NCBI RefSeq assembly: GCF_004352915.1
Contig: NZ_SJSY01000069.1
Location: 1 to 64,000, forward strand
Direction: 5' to 3'
From: Flavobacterium zhairuonense
GTDB lineage: Bacteria > Bacteroidota > Bacteroidia > Flavobacteriales > Flavobacteriaceae
DNA length: 64,000 nt
The notes beneath the pieces were generated by a model, which saw only the letters and a list, made by a program, of their open reading frames with translations, was not told the origin of the DNA and searched no databases. A program made the position numbers and the translations under genes. Shown piece after piece: positions 27,562-37,008 of this stretch (position 1 is its first letter; each line of letters starts with the position of its first letter).

Positions 27562-28179
27562 TTAAAATTTGTACAATAGCCCAAACTTAGGCTGATCAAA
27601 GATATTGTTGAACAAATTGATGTTTAGCTCGAATGTGTTTGAAGATGGACCATTTTCTGGAGAAACGCTATTATAAGATAGTAAGTTTGCCAAAACAAAA
27701 GTTACGGCGATATTTTTGGTTACAAAATAGTTTAAACCAACATTAATATTAGCAGTTAAACTATTGCTGTCATCGGATCCCGTAGGATCTTCAACTTTAT
27801 TTCGGCCATAGCCTAATCCAGCTTCTCCATATGCTTTAAAACGTTTTTTGTCTAATTCCAATACATAGTATCTTGCAAATCCGCCAATACCGAAGATGTT
27901 AGTTTTTGTGTCAGTAGATTCATATTTGTCACTTGAAAAACTAATTTGTCCGCCAACGGCAAATTTATCATTAAGGAAATATCCAAATTTGGGATTAAAA
28001 GCATAAAAATCACGATCGCCACCAGTGGCAATTTGTAAAGCACCTTCAATAAACATATCACCATGAGCAAAGGTGATACCTTTTGCAGAATTCATTTCAG
28101 AATTAACTTGATCTTCTTGCTGTGCGTTTGCAAAGTAAAAAGTAAATAGGGCTAAAACAATTGAAAATTTGGTTTTCAT
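27562..28179 (-). CDS. Outer-membrane beta-barrel protein
   Basis: 205 residues with a signal peptide (MKTKFSIVLALFTFYFANAQ) and alternating hydrophobic/polar strands typical of small eight-stranded barrels: GDMFIEGALQIATGG, FNPKFGYFLNDKFAVGGQIS, FGIGGFARYYVL, KAYGEAGLGYGRN. It ends in an aromatic residue (FGLLYKF), as barrel proteins commonly do. Expected in the outer membrane; no enzyme motif. Single gene with its own terminator. Confidence 0.85.
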   Translation of the reverse strand: MKTKFSIVLALFTFYFANAQQEDQVNSEMNSAKGITFAHGDMFIEGALQIATGGDRDFYAFNPKFGYFLNDKFAVGGQISFSSDKYESTDTKTNIFGIGGFARYYVLELDKKRFKAYGEAGLGYGRNKVEDPTGSDDSNSLTANINVGLNYFVTKNIAVTFVLANLLSYNSVSPENGPSSNTFELNINLFNNIFDQPKFGLLYKF

Positions 28180-28367
28180 AATCTTATAGTTTTAAAGTTG
28201 TAGGATTAAAAATACAAATTCTAATATAAAATTAACTTTAAGCTCGATGAAATGCGTTAAAAATCAGGTATTTGTGATTTTTTGGCTCAATAAGTAAGAT
28301 TAGGATTACTTAAAATTGTCTTATTTTTAACTATTTGATAGTCAATTAATTGTTAAAATAAAACGAA

Positions 28368-28395
28368 AAACCCGATAACTTTCGTCATCGGGTTT
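28368..28395 (-). terminator. Terminator, copy 1 of a duplicated 28-bp element
   Basis: aaacccgat (28368-28376) pairs with atcgggttt (28387-28395) around aactttcgtc. The T-rich tail lies on the minus strand. The 28-bp sequence recurs, with one base change, at 29917-29944. Confidence 0.85.
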
Positions 28396-28415
28396 CTATA
28401 TTTTGTTATAATTTG

Positions 28416-29882
28416 CTATGCTTTAAATTTCCTGAAGGCTTGAATCATTTCATAAATCCCAAAAGCGATGACAATTTTTCCAAAGATAAAAATTAACCAA
28501 CTCACAGGATTGGTTAGGTAAGTTCTGTTATTTTCTAAAGGATTGAAGAAATCGGTAACTACAAAAAATCTAAACAATCCCGAAGTAAACCGAGTAAAAT
28601 TCTCCCAATCGAAGAGTGCTATTTTATATTCATAGTTTTCTAAAACGAAAAAGAGAAAATAAAGAATTAATCCAGAATATAAAGTGAATTTTAGTGCTCT
28701 TTTCCAATCTGTGCCGTACTCAGAAACAATATCACTAATCCATAAAATGAAAGCATCTCTTTTTAATTGAATAGGCTCTCTAACTCTATGATTTAAATGA
28801 TCTTTATCTTGCTTAAACTCTTTTAATTTCTTTTTAATATCTTCTCTGTAAGCATTAAATTCATAAACTCTAAATCTGCTGTAATCAATTTTATTTTCGG
28901 CTTTTTGAAGTTGTTGTTTTATTGTCCGAATTGTTCTTCGGTCACAATCATTAATTTTTTTTATTTGAATATCATCAAAAAAAGCCCCTTTTTCAAAATT
29001 TGTTTTGTCTATTTCAATAATATCAAAATAGGTATCTTGAAATGAAACAAAATCGTGAAATTTAGTTTTTTCGAACCTCAGTTTATGAATTTTTAACTTA
29101 TCAAAATCACTAAATTTATGAAAGTCGCATATAGTAAATTTAAAATCTCCATTAATCTGGTTATTAATATCTTGAAAGCTTATTGCGTTGTTAAAAGTAC
29201 AATGATTAAAATGTGTATTGTCATTTAATTTTGTTTCGAAAAAAGATGAAATTGAAAAACTACAATGATTAAAAAATAGTTGATTTGGTTTTGAAGAAAC
29301 ATTATTTCTTATATAACTAAAATAATTATTAAATGCACATTGAGTGAATATAACATTATTTAAAGTCGATCGAACAATACTGAAACTTTCGGTTTGATTT
29401 AGATTAGAAATACTTAACGATCCATAATTGAAATTTATGTTTTCAATATTTATATTCTTAATAAAGCCACCATTGATCTTCAAATGAGCTGATTCAACAA
29501 TAGTCGGAATTATGCTAGTAATATTTTCATAGTTTTCTTCAAATGATAGATCCTTTATTTTGCAATTTATTATTTGAAAAAATTGATTGTTAATTTTACA
29601 TGAGATGAATTTTAAATATTTAAAAGTAGAAGATGTAAAAGTGATATCAGATAAAAAAGTACAGTTGTCAAAAATGCTGAATCTATTGAAAGGTGCTTCG
29701 GAATCTCGGTCATGAAAAACAAGTAATTCTCCTTGGAATATAATGTTTTTAAATGTTAAAGCGATATTGAGACTTTGTGTTTTAAGAATGATTTTTTCTT
29801 CTATATTAACGATTAAATCAATAAAATGTTTTTCTTTAGATTCTAACCTTTTTTTAAATTCTTCTCCACTTATTTCTGTCAT
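28416..29882 (-). CDS. Pentapeptide-like beta-helix protein with C-terminal membrane domain
   Basis: 488 residues from ATG 29882; a further upstream in-frame start (29927) would lie inside the lepA terminator. Residues ~50-310 are a run of degenerate pentapeptide-type repeats with Phe/Leu and Cys at regular spacing (IFDNCTFLSDITF, FNHCTFNNAISF, FEKTKFHDFVSF), predicted to form a right-handed beta-helix. A charged helical linker (~315-385, RTIRTIKQQLQKAENKIDY) leads to two or three TM segments (~405-425, 435-460, 462-480; SGLILYFLFFVL, PVSWLIFIFGKIVIAFGIYEM). Pentapeptide domains fused to membrane or channel-like domains occur in other bacteria; the function here is unknown. Confidence 0.75.
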   Translation of the reverse strand: MTEISGEEFKKRLESKEKHFIDLIVNIEEKIILKTQSLNIALTFKNIIFQGELLVFHDRDSEAPFNRFSIFDNCTFLSDITFTSSTFKYLKFISCKINNQFFQIINCKIKDLSFEENYENITSIIPTIVESAHLKINGGFIKNINIENINFNYGSLSISNLNQTESFSIVRSTLNNVIFTQCAFNNYFSYIRNNVSSKPNQLFFNHCSFSISSFFETKLNDNTHFNHCTFNNAISFQDINNQINGDFKFTICDFHKFSDFDKLKIHKLRFEKTKFHDFVSFQDTYFDIIEIDKTNFEKGAFFDDIQIKKINDCDRRTIRTIKQQLQKAENKIDYSRFRVYEFNAYREDIKKKLKEFKQDKDHLNHRVREPIQLKRDAFILWISDIVSEYGTDWKRALKFTLYSGLILYFLFFVLENYEYKIALFDWENFTRFTSGLFRFFVVTDFFNPLENNRTYLTNPVSWLIFIFGKIVIAFGIYEMIQAFRKFKA

Positions 29883-29916
29883 TTTATTTTGAATTGCTCT
29901 TCCAAAAATAAACAAA

Positions 29917-29944
29917 AAACCCGACAACTTTCGTCATCGGGTTT
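29917..29944 (-). terminator. lepA terminator, copy 2 of the duplicated element
   Basis: aaacccgac (29917-29925) pairs with the arm ending atcgggttt (29944) with one G-U pair. It lies 46 bp downstream of the lepA stop and is nearly identical to 28368-28395. Confidence 0.85.
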
Positions 29945-29989
29945 GATCTATAATCTTGTCTCTTTCTTCTATTTTCTAAATAAAAAAAT

Positions 29990-31786
29990 CTAGTCGTTAA
30001 GTTTCAAAACAGCCATAAACGCTTCTTGAGGGATTTCAACGTTACCTACTTGACGCATACGTTTTTTACCTTTTTTCTGTTTTTCAAGAAGTTTACGCTT
30101 ACGCGAAATATCTCCACCGTAACATTTTGCGGTAACGTCTTTACGAAGTGCTTTAATCGTTTCACGAGCAATAATCTTAGCTCCAATTGCCGCCTGAATC
30201 GGAATGTCGAATTGCTGTCTTGGAATCAACTCACGTAATTTTTCGGTCATTTTTTTACCGATGTTGTATGCGTTGTCTTCGTGGATCAAGGCAGAAAGTG
30301 CATCAACCGTTTGAGCATTCAAAAGAACGTCCAATTTAACCAATTTCGAAGTTCTCATTCCAATTGGAGAATAATCAAAAGAAGCATAACCTTTAGAAAC
30401 GGTTTTTAAACGATCGTAAAAATCGAATACAATTTCCGCCAAAGGCATGTCAAAGTTCAATTCAACACGCTCGGTTGTTAAGTAGGTTTGGTTGGTAATC
30501 AAACCACGTTTTTCAATACATAAACTCATTACGTTTCCAACGAAATCAGCTTTTGTGATGATGGTAGCTTTAATAAATGGCTCTTCAACTCTGTCAAGTT
30601 TTGAAGGCTCTGGTAAATCTGAAGGGTTATTTACAACGATTGCCGTTTCCGGATGTTTCTTGGTGTAAGCCAAATACGAAACGTTAGGAACTGTTGTAAT
30701 TACAGTCATATCGAACTCACGCTCTAAACGTTCCTGAATGATTTCCATGTGAAGCATTCCTAAGAATCCGCAACGGAAACCAAATCCTAATGCCGCAGAG
30801 CTTTCAGGAGTAAAAACTAATGAAGCGTCATTCAATTGTAATTTTTCCATAGAAGAGCGTAGATCTTCGTAATCTTCTGTGTCAACAGGATAAATACCCG
30901 CGAATACCATTGGTTTTACATCCTCAAAACCAGCAACCATATTCGTTGTTGGAACTTTTGCATCTGTAATCGTATCACCAACTTTTACTTCACGAGCTTC
31001 TTTAATTCCAGAAATCAAATACCCAACATCTCCTGCCGAAACTACATTTTTAGGAACCTGATTTAGCTTCAAAGTTCCAATTTCGTCAGCAAAATATTCA
31101 TTGTCTGTAGCCATGAATTTGATTTTCTGGCCTTTTTTGATTTCTCCATTTACAACTCTAAAGATTACCTCAATTCCGCGGAATGGATTGTAAACTGAGT
31201 CAAAAATCAAAGCCTGCAATGGTTCCTCTGCATCTCCTTTTGGAGCAGGAATTTTTTCGATAATGGCAGCAAGAATGTTCTCAACACCAAAACCAGTTTT
31301 TCCTGAAGCATGAATAATATCTTCTAATTTACATCCAAGTAAATCGATAATATCATCGCTAACTTCTTCTGGATTAGCACTTGGCAAATCGACTTTATTT
31401 AAAACCGGAATAATTTCCAAGTCGTTTTCAAGAGCTAAATATAAGTTTGAAATCGTTTGTGCCTGAATACTTTGTGCAGCGTCAACAATCAAAAGCGCAC
31501 CTTCGCAGGCAGCAATAGATCGTGAAACTTCATATGAAAAGTCAACGTGACCCGGAGTATCAATTAAGTTCAAGATATATTCTTCGCCCTTGTATTTGTA
31601 TTCCATCTGAATGGCATGACTCTTAATGGTAATTCCACGCTCGCGCTCCAGATCCATGTTGTCAAGCAATTGCGCTTTTTCTTCACGAGCTGTAACGGTT
31701 TGTGTAGCACTTAGTAATCGGTCTGCTAATGTACTTTTACCGTGGTCAATGTGTGCAATAATGCAAAAATTACGTATCTTCTTCAT
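29990..31786 (-). CDS. lepA: Elongation factor 4 (LepA)
   Basis: 598 residues, the standard length of LepA/EF4, a ribosome-associated GTPase. The GTPase motifs are intact: G1 AHIDHGKST near residue 10, [14 protein letters not shown] and NKVDLPSA. Typical LepA C-terminal sequences follow: [14 protein letters not shown], and the tail [20 protein letters not shown] with [16 protein letters not shown] -7 box TATCTTTG lies about 90 bp upstream. Confidence 0.98.
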   Translation of the reverse strand: MKKIRNFCIIAHIDHGKSTLADRLLSATQTVTAREEKAQLLDNMDLERERGITIKSHAIQMEYKYKGEEYILNLIDTPGHVDFSYEVSRSIAACEGALLIVDAAQSIQAQTISNLYLALENDLEIIPVLNKVDLPSANPEEVSDDIIDLLGCKLEDIIHASGKTGFGVENILAAIIEKIPAPKGDAEEPLQALIFDSVYNPFRGIEVIFRVVNGEIKKGQKIKFMATDNEYFADEIGTLKLNQVPKNVVSAGDVGYLISGIKEAREVKVGDTITDAKVPTTNMVAGFEDVKPMVFAGIYPVDTEDYEDLRSSMEKLQLNDASLVFTPESSAALGFGFRCGFLGMLHMEIIQERLEREFDMTVITTVPNVSYLAYTKKHPETAIVVNNPSDLPEPSKLDRVEEPFIKATIITKADFVGNVMSLCIEKRGLITNQTYLTTERVELNFDMPLAEIVFDFYDRLKTVSKGYASFDYSPIGMRTSKLVKLDVLLNAQTVDALSALIHEDNAYNIGKKMTEKLRELIPRQQFDIPIQAAIGAKIIARETIKALRKDVTAKCYGGDISRKRKLLEKQKKGKKRMRQVGNVEIPQEAFMAVLKLND

Positions 31787-31875
31787 TTGTATATATCAGT
31801 TCTCTAATCGAGTTTAAGTCTTTTTTTGGTATAAATTACACTGCAGCAATTGCTTTAGTGTATGTTATTAAGGCG

Positions 31876-31883
31876 CAAAGATA
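31876..31883 (-). promoter_or_regulatory. Putative lepA -7 box
   Basis: On the minus strand this reads TATCTTTG followed by GCGC, an excellent TAnnTTTG match in the context commonly seen for Flavobacterium housekeeping promoters. Confidence 0.55.
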
Positions 31884-31948
31884 GCGCAAAGTTTTGGATT
31901 CTGAAATGGAGTTGCCCGATAGTTGGCGACTGAAATTCAAAACAAACC

Positions 31949-32683
31949 CTAAAATTCAAAATTAAAACCTTTTTCAGTCAGTTTTTTGTAAATGTCTGGG
32001 TCGAATTTATAGAGTTTTGCTGCTCGATGTGATACATCTTGTTGTTTTTCATCGAGCGCAACAAGGAGTTTCATGTGCAGAATTTTTCTTCTGAAATTTG
32101 ATTTGTCCAATTCAATCCCCAGAATTTCTTCATAAAGATGCATCAGTTGCAATAAAGTAAATTTTTCCGGCAAAAGATTAAAACCAATTGGCGCCTGACG
32201 AACTCTGTTCTGCAATTGCATCAAACTGAAATTTAGAATTTCGTTATGGTCAAATATTAACTCAGGGATTTCATTAATTCTGAACCATTTTGCTTCTCGC
32301 ACATCTAAACTTGCTTTTACATCATAATCTTCTTGATTTACAAGCGTATAATATCCAATCGTAACAATACGGCGATCTAAAACCCTGCTCGGATTTGTGA
32401 AGGCTTTTAGCTGTTCCAAATAAATATTATCAAGAGTAGTAAGTTCATAAAGGATTCTATGAGCGGCATCATCAGCGCTTTCTTCTCTTTTCATCCAGCC
32501 TCCAAGCAATCCCCAGCTTCCTTCACTTTCTCCTATAGCATGTTGTACTAAAAGCACTTCAAGATTTTCCTTTTTGAAACCAAAAATGACACAATCAACT
32601 GAAACTCCATCAATTTGTATTGATGGCATATTCAAAGACGATTTGTTTTCTGTATTAGTGTTTTCAGAAGATGATAATTCCAT
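31949..32683 (-). CDS. Nudix-domain/winged-helix regulator (NrtR/AraR type), second copy
   Basis: 244 residues: a Nudix domain (~20-150) followed by a winged-helix DNA-binding domain (~165-244, ending KGFNFEF). In the Nudix box the catalytic Glu pair is lost (GGWMKREESADDAAHRILYEL against the REuxEE consensus), so it is a sensor rather than a hydrolase. This is the architecture of NrtR regulators. In Bacteroides a member of this family, AraR, controls arabinose use. The gene lies 23 bp behind its paralogue, and the pair is divergent from susC. It probably senses a sugar released by this locus. Confidence 0.85.
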   Translation of the reverse strand: MELSSSENTNTENKSSLNMPSIQIDGVSVDCVIFGFKKENLEVLLVQHAIGESEGSWGLLGGWMKREESADDAAHRILYELTTLDNIYLEQLKAFTNPSRVLDRRIVTIGYYTLVNQEDYDVKASLDVREAKWFRINEIPELIFDHNEILNFSLMQLQNRVRQAPIGFNLLPEKFTLLQLMHLYEEILGIELDKSNFRRKILHMKLLVALDEKQQDVSHRAAKLYKFDPDIYKKLTEKGFNFEF

Positions 32684-32706
32684 TTTATGCTTTTATAAGC
32701 GGTTAG

Positions 32707-33429
32707 TTAAAATTCAAAATTAAATCCTTTTTGAGTCAGTTTATTGTAAATCTCAGGATCAAATTTATACAATTTTGCGGCTCGGTGCGAAACATCTTGC
32801 TGTTTTTCATCTAATGCGACTAATAATTTCATGTGCAGAATTTTTCGCCTGAAATTGGATTTGTCCATTTCGATGCCCAAAATTTCTTCATATAAATGCA
32901 TCAGCTGCAGCAATGTAAATTTTTCTGGCAGTAGATTAAAACCAATTGGAGCTTGACGCACTCTGTTTTGAAGATGTTTTAAACTATAAGAAAGAATTTC
33001 GTTGTGGTCGTAAATAAGATCTGGAATAGTATTTATTCGGTACCATTTTGCATCAGAAGCTGTAAAACCCGCTTTAATGTTGTAATCTTCTCGTTTTACT
33101 AAGGCATAATATCCAATGGTTATAACTCGGCGAAGCGGAAAACGATCTGGGTCACCAAAAGCTTTTAGTTGCTCCAAATAAATATTATCCATTCCCGTAA
33201 GTTCATTCAATAAACGATGTGCGGCATCATCTGTACTTTCTTTTTTGTAAATCCATCCTCCCGGAAGTCCCCATTTTCCTTTACTGATACCTTCTGCGTG
33301 CTGTACTAAAAGCACTTCAAGACTTCCTTTGTCAAAACCAAATATTACGCAGTCAATCGTGATGGCGTTCATTGCATTTTGTTCGTTGCTTGTAGCAATT
33401 CCTGGATCTAGTTTTTTAACCATTTTCAA
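32707..33429 (-). CDS. Nudix-domain/winged-helix regulator (NrtR/AraR type), first copy
   Basis: 240 residues, same architecture as the downstream gene. The Nudix box is again degenerate (GGWIYKKESTDDAAHRLLNEL). Over the last 87 residues (from QNRVRQAPIGF) the two proteins differ at only four positions, while the Nudix sensor halves differ much more. They therefore probably bind the same DNA but may sense different ligands. It faces the susC gene across a 480-bp intergenic region containing an inverted repeat at 33726-33770. Likely local regulator of the polysaccharide locus. Confidence 0.85.
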   Translation of the reverse strand: MKMVKKLDPGIATSNEQNAMNAITIDCVIFGFDKGSLEVLLVQHAEGISKGKWGLPGGWIYKKESTDDAAHRLLNELTGMDNIYLEQLKAFGDPDRFPLRRVITIGYYALVKREDYNIKAGFTASDAKWYRINTIPDLIYDHNEILSYSLKHLQNRVRQAPIGFNLLPEKFTLLQLMHLYEEILGIEMDKSNFRRKILHMKLLVALDEKQQDVSHRAAKLYKFDPEIYNKLTQKGFNFEF

Positions 33430-33909
33430 AATTAATTAGGACAAATTAAGCAAATAAAATGCATAACTGCCTTTGCTGATTGCTGAATGTTTTTCGAATC
33501 GCAATTTTTTGAAAGCCAAAAAAATGCGAGTTTATCAATAAAGCGTACACTTCACTAAAAACATTTTGAATAGCTGAAGGCTAAAATTACACTTCTCTAT
33601 TTTTTCATCATTTATTATTTCATTTTATCTCAATTGGTTGTTTTATTGACAAAAATGTATTGGCATAAATCAGAATTGAAAAAAAATAGACTTAATATTT
33701 TGCTAATATAGAAAAAAGTTTTACACTTGTAGTCAAATTTACCATAAGATAAGTTCATTTTGACTATAAGTTTGAAAAAGAGCTTTTTTAAAATGGAAAA
33801 TGATTGCCAATAACGTTCATAAATCTAGTTTGTGAATGTGCACCAGTTTGAAACTTACACTTTAATTACATATTACAACTAACTTAATTTAACCAATTCT
33901 TTAATTATT
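33430..33909. other. 480-bp divergent regulatory region
   Basis: No credible coding frame. It must hold the promoters of the regulator pair (minus) and of susC (plus). The clearest structure is the inverted repeat at 33726-33770 abutting a TAAGTTTG box at 33767-33774; the stretch from there to the ATG would give an untranslated leader of roughly 130 nt. Confidence 0.6.
33726..33770. promoter_or_regulatory. Candidate operator upstream of susC
   Basis: Half-sites cttgtagtcaaa (33726-33737) and tttgactataag (33759-33770) are complementary at 11 of 12 positions, with a 21-bp spacer (centres 33 bp apart). The second half-site overlaps the TAnnTTTG-type box TAAGTTTG (33767-33774). Good position for a dimeric regulator; the two Nudix-type proteins next door are the natural candidates. 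Confidence 0.5.
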
Positions 33910-36900
33910 ATGAAAAGCAAAAATTGTATTAAAACGACAATGCTTCCGTTTTGTATGGCACTGCTGCTAAGCGTGTTTGCAATACAGTCTGGTTTTGCTC
34001 AGGACCAGTCTAAATCAATAAGTGGAAATGTATCCTCGGCAGAGGATGGAATGGGAGTTCCAGGTGCTACTATTTTAGTACAAGGAACAAAAATCAGTAC
34101 AGCAACTGATTTTGATGGAAACTACAAAATCGAGGCAAAAGCCGGAGATGTACTTGTAGTAAGCTTTATGGGATATAAAACTCAAAAAATTACTGTAGGA
34201 ACACAAAAAACTTTAAATGTTTCAATGCAGGCCGAAACGGCAGAACTTAAAGAAATTGTTGTTATTGGATACGGAACTCAGAAGAAAAAAGTAAATACAG
34301 CAGCAACTTCATTAGTATCTGGAAAAGATATTCAGCAGGTTGCTAGCTTAGATGTTGTGAATGCTTTACAAGGGCAGGCATCTGGGGTTAATGTTATGTC
34401 ATCTTCTGGACAGCCTGGCGCTAACATGGTGGTAAATATTCGTGGAGCCGGAACTGCTGGAAACAGTGATCCTTTGTACGTAGTTGATGGTGTTGTGGTT
34501 GATAACGGAATCGGATATCTTGATCCTTCGGTTATTGAAAGGGTTGATGTTTTGAAAGATGCTGCAGCGTCTTCTATTTATGGTGCTAGAGCTGCGAACG
34601 GTGTTATTTTGGTGACAACCAAAAAAGGAAAAGATGGAAAAATGAACGTTTCTTTAAATTCATATACAGGTTTTCAGCAAGTTGCTAAAAAACTTGATTT
34701 AATGAATACTCAGGAATATACTACTATCATTAACGAGGCTCGCGTTAATTCTGGTTACACACCTTTGTACACTCAGGCGCAGGTGGCAAAACTGCCAAAT
34801 CACGATTGGCAAGATGATTTGTTTAATGAAGGTGCAATGAAACAAAATCATTCGCTTTTGATTACTGGAGGCGATAAAAAATCTACGATCGCAACGGGAT
34901 TGTCTTACTACGGACAAGATGGTATGATTGGCGGAACAACAAATCAGTCGCAATACAATCGTATTACTTTTAGTGTGAATTCGACTTCAGAAATAATTGA
35001 AGATCACTTAAAAATTGGAGAAAACTTCACGTTGTCAAACATCAAAAGTAGCGGAATTGCTGATGACGGAATCTACAGCAACGGAATCAGAAGCTTTTTG
35101 AACGCGGCTCCAGTTGATGCGGCTTATGATGAAAACGGAGATTTTGCGCATTCTATTATTTCAGCTGATGTAAGTAATCCACTTGGATCATTGTATTATA
35201 ATAATTTCAACGAAAGCAAGTCAAACCGTTATGTTGGGAATATTTTTGCGGAATTAAAATTCTTAAAAAACTTTACTTTCAGAACGAGTTTTGGTGTTGA
35301 TATGACTGACAGTAATTACCGTTCATTCAGACCTGTTTATTCACTTTCTTCAAACGATAATAATACGGTTTCAAGTGTAACGCAAAGCGGAACAAAATCA
35401 CAAGGATGGATTTTTGAAAATACATTACAATACAAATTTGTGTTAAACAGTGCGCATAATTTTGATGTTTTAGTAGGTACTTCTGCAAAGAAAAACACTT
35501 CAGATTATATGACTGCAACGGGTAAAAACTTGATTTTTGATGATTTTGAGCATGCTTATTTAGACAATGCAAAAGATCAAACTTCAAATACTGTTGGAGG
35601 AAATCGTACAGATTATGCGATTCAGTCTTATTTCGGACGTTTATTGTACGACTATAACAATAAATATTTGTTCTCTGCAACAGTTCGTCGCGACGGATCT
35701 TCAGAATTTGGTCCAAACAATAAATATGCGATTTTCCCATCTTTCTCTGCAGGATGGAATGTGGATAAAGAAAGCTTTTTCCCAGCAGAAAATAAAGTCT
35801 TGAATACATTGAAAATCAGAGGAAGCTGGGGACAAAACGGTAACGACCAATTTGCTAGAAAATTTGCTTATATGTCAACAGTAAATTCTACAGACAAAAG
35901 CTACCATTTTGGAACTGGAGACGAAACTTTATTAGTAGGTTCAAGCCCAGATCAGTTGGCAAACCGTGATTTGAAATGGGAAACTTCAGAGCAATTAGAC
36001 TTAGGTTTTGATGCTGTATTGTTCACTAATTTCAGTTTGAGTTTTGATTACTACGACAAGAAAACAAAAGATTGGTTGGTTTTAGCTTCTATTCCAGCTT
36101 ATGCAGGAGCAACTGCGCCTTATATTAATGGTGGAGATGTAAGCAACAAAGGTTTCGAAATTACAATGGGTTACCGCAAAACGTTTGCTAAAGATTGGAA
36201 CTTTGGAATTAATGCAAATCTTTCGCACAATGAAAATAAAGTACTTCGAATTGCAAACAGCGAAGGAATTATCCACGGAGAATCAAATGTATTGTTTCAA
36301 GGTTTAGACGAAATGAATCGTGTTGAAGTTGGTCAGCCAATGGGTTATTTCTACGGATTAAAAACAGACGGAATTTTCCAAAATGCTGCTGAGGTTGCTG
36401 CAGGTGTTCAGCCAAATGCTTCTCCTGGAGATGTTCGTTTTGTTGATTTGAATGGAGACGGAAAAATCGATGCAAATGATAAAACAAAAATCGGAAATCC
36501 AAATCCTGACTTTTCTTATGGTGTAAATATGGATCTTTCATATAAAGCCTTTGATTTCACGATCAATACTTATGGTGTTTCAGGAAGCCAGAATGTTTTT
36601 GGAATTCATGATGCGACTCGTGCATACACAAATAATACAACAGAAATTTTAAACAGATGGACCACTGAAGGAACTTCAGACAGAATTCCGAGAGTGACTT
36701 ATGGAACTGATCCAAACGGAAACTGGACTAGATTCTCAGATTTATATGTTCAAAACGCTGATTTCTTTAGAATTAAAAATGCATCAATTGGATGCGATTT
36801 GACAAAATTGACAAACAAACTGCATTTCTTCAGCAAATTCAGATTATATGTAGCTGGAAACAACATTTACACCTTTACAAAATATAAAGGAATGGATCCG

Positions 36901-37005
36901 GAAATTGGTTTTGGAAACGTGAACCAGTCTTGGGCTAAAGGAATTGATGTTGGATATTATCCGCAGCCAAGAACTTATATGATGGGTCTTAATGTTAACT
37001 TTTAA
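33910..37005 (+). CDS. SusC-like TonB-dependent outer-membrane transporter
   Basis: 1031 residues. Signal peptide ending SGFAQ, then a carboxypeptidase-regulatory-like beta-sandwich (~35-115, SGNVSSAEDGMGVPGATILVQ), the SusC signature VIGYGTQKKK, a plug domain (~115-240, DVVNALQGQASGVNV, PLYVVDGVVVD, SSIYGARAANGVILV) and a 22-stranded barrel to the C-terminus (MGLNVNF). Imports oligosaccharides across the outer membrane using TonB energy, capped by the SusD partner 3 bp downstream. First gene of the polysaccharide locus; the context suggests xyloglucan oligosaccharides. Confidence 0.97.
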   Translation: MKSKNCIKTTMLPFCMALLLSVFAIQSGFAQDQSKSISGNVSSAEDGMGVPGATILVQGTKISTATDFDGNYKIEAKAGDVLVVSFMGYKTQKITVGTQKTLNVSMQAETAELKEIVVIGYGTQKKKVNTAATSLVSGKDIQQVASLDVVNALQGQASGVNVMSSSGQPGANMVVNIRGAGTAGNSDPLYVVDGVVVDNGIGYLDPSVIERVDVLKDAAASSIYGARAANGVILVTTKKGKDGKMNVSLNSYTGFQQVAKKLDLMNTQEYTTIINEARVNSGYTPLYTQAQVAKLPNHDWQDDLFNEGAMKQNHSLLITGGDKKSTIATGLSYYGQDGMIGGTTNQSQYNRITFSVNSTSEIIEDHLKIGENFTLSNIKSSGIADDGIYSNGIRSFLNAAPVDAAYDENGDFAHSIISADVSNPLGSLYYNNFNESKSNRYVGNIFAELKFLKNFTFRTSFGVDMTDSNYRSFRPVYSLSSNDNNTVSSVTQSGTKSQGWIFENTLQYKFVLNSAHNFDVLVGTSAKKNTSDYMTATGKNLIFDDFEHAYLDNAKDQTSNTVGGNRTDYAIQSYFGRLLYDYNNKYLFSATVRRDGSSEFGPNNKYAIFPSFSAGWNVDKESFFPAENKVLNTLKIRGSWGQNGNDQFARKFAYMSTVNSTDKSYHFGTGDETLLVGSSPDQLANRDLKWETSEQLDLGFDAVLFTNFSLSFDYYDKKTKDWLVLASIPAYAGATAPYINGGDVSNKGFEITMGYRKTFAKDWNFGINANLSHNENKVLRIANSEGIIHGESNVLFQGLDEMNRVEVGQPMGYFYGLKTDGIFQNAAEVAAGVQPNASPGDVRFVDLNGDGKIDANDKTKIGNPNPDFSYGVNMDLSYKAFDFTINTYGVSGSQNVFGIHDATRAYTNNTTEILNRWTTEGTSDRIPRVTYGTDPNGNWTRFSDLYVQNADFFRIKNASIGCDLTKLTNKLHFFSKFRLYVAGNNIYTFTKYKGMDPEIGFGNVNQSWAKGIDVGYYPQPRTYMMGLNVNF

Positions 37006-37008
37006 TTT

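Noticed and set aside
33430-33909. Possible small gene in the 480-bp divergent gap
   Set aside because: No frame with a start, sensible length and protein-like composition; better explained as regulatory DNA.
35327-35809. Open frame of ~160 codons on the minus strand
   Set aside because: Entirely inside the SusC gene, rich in His/Tyr/Leu without domain signal; a frame shadow.
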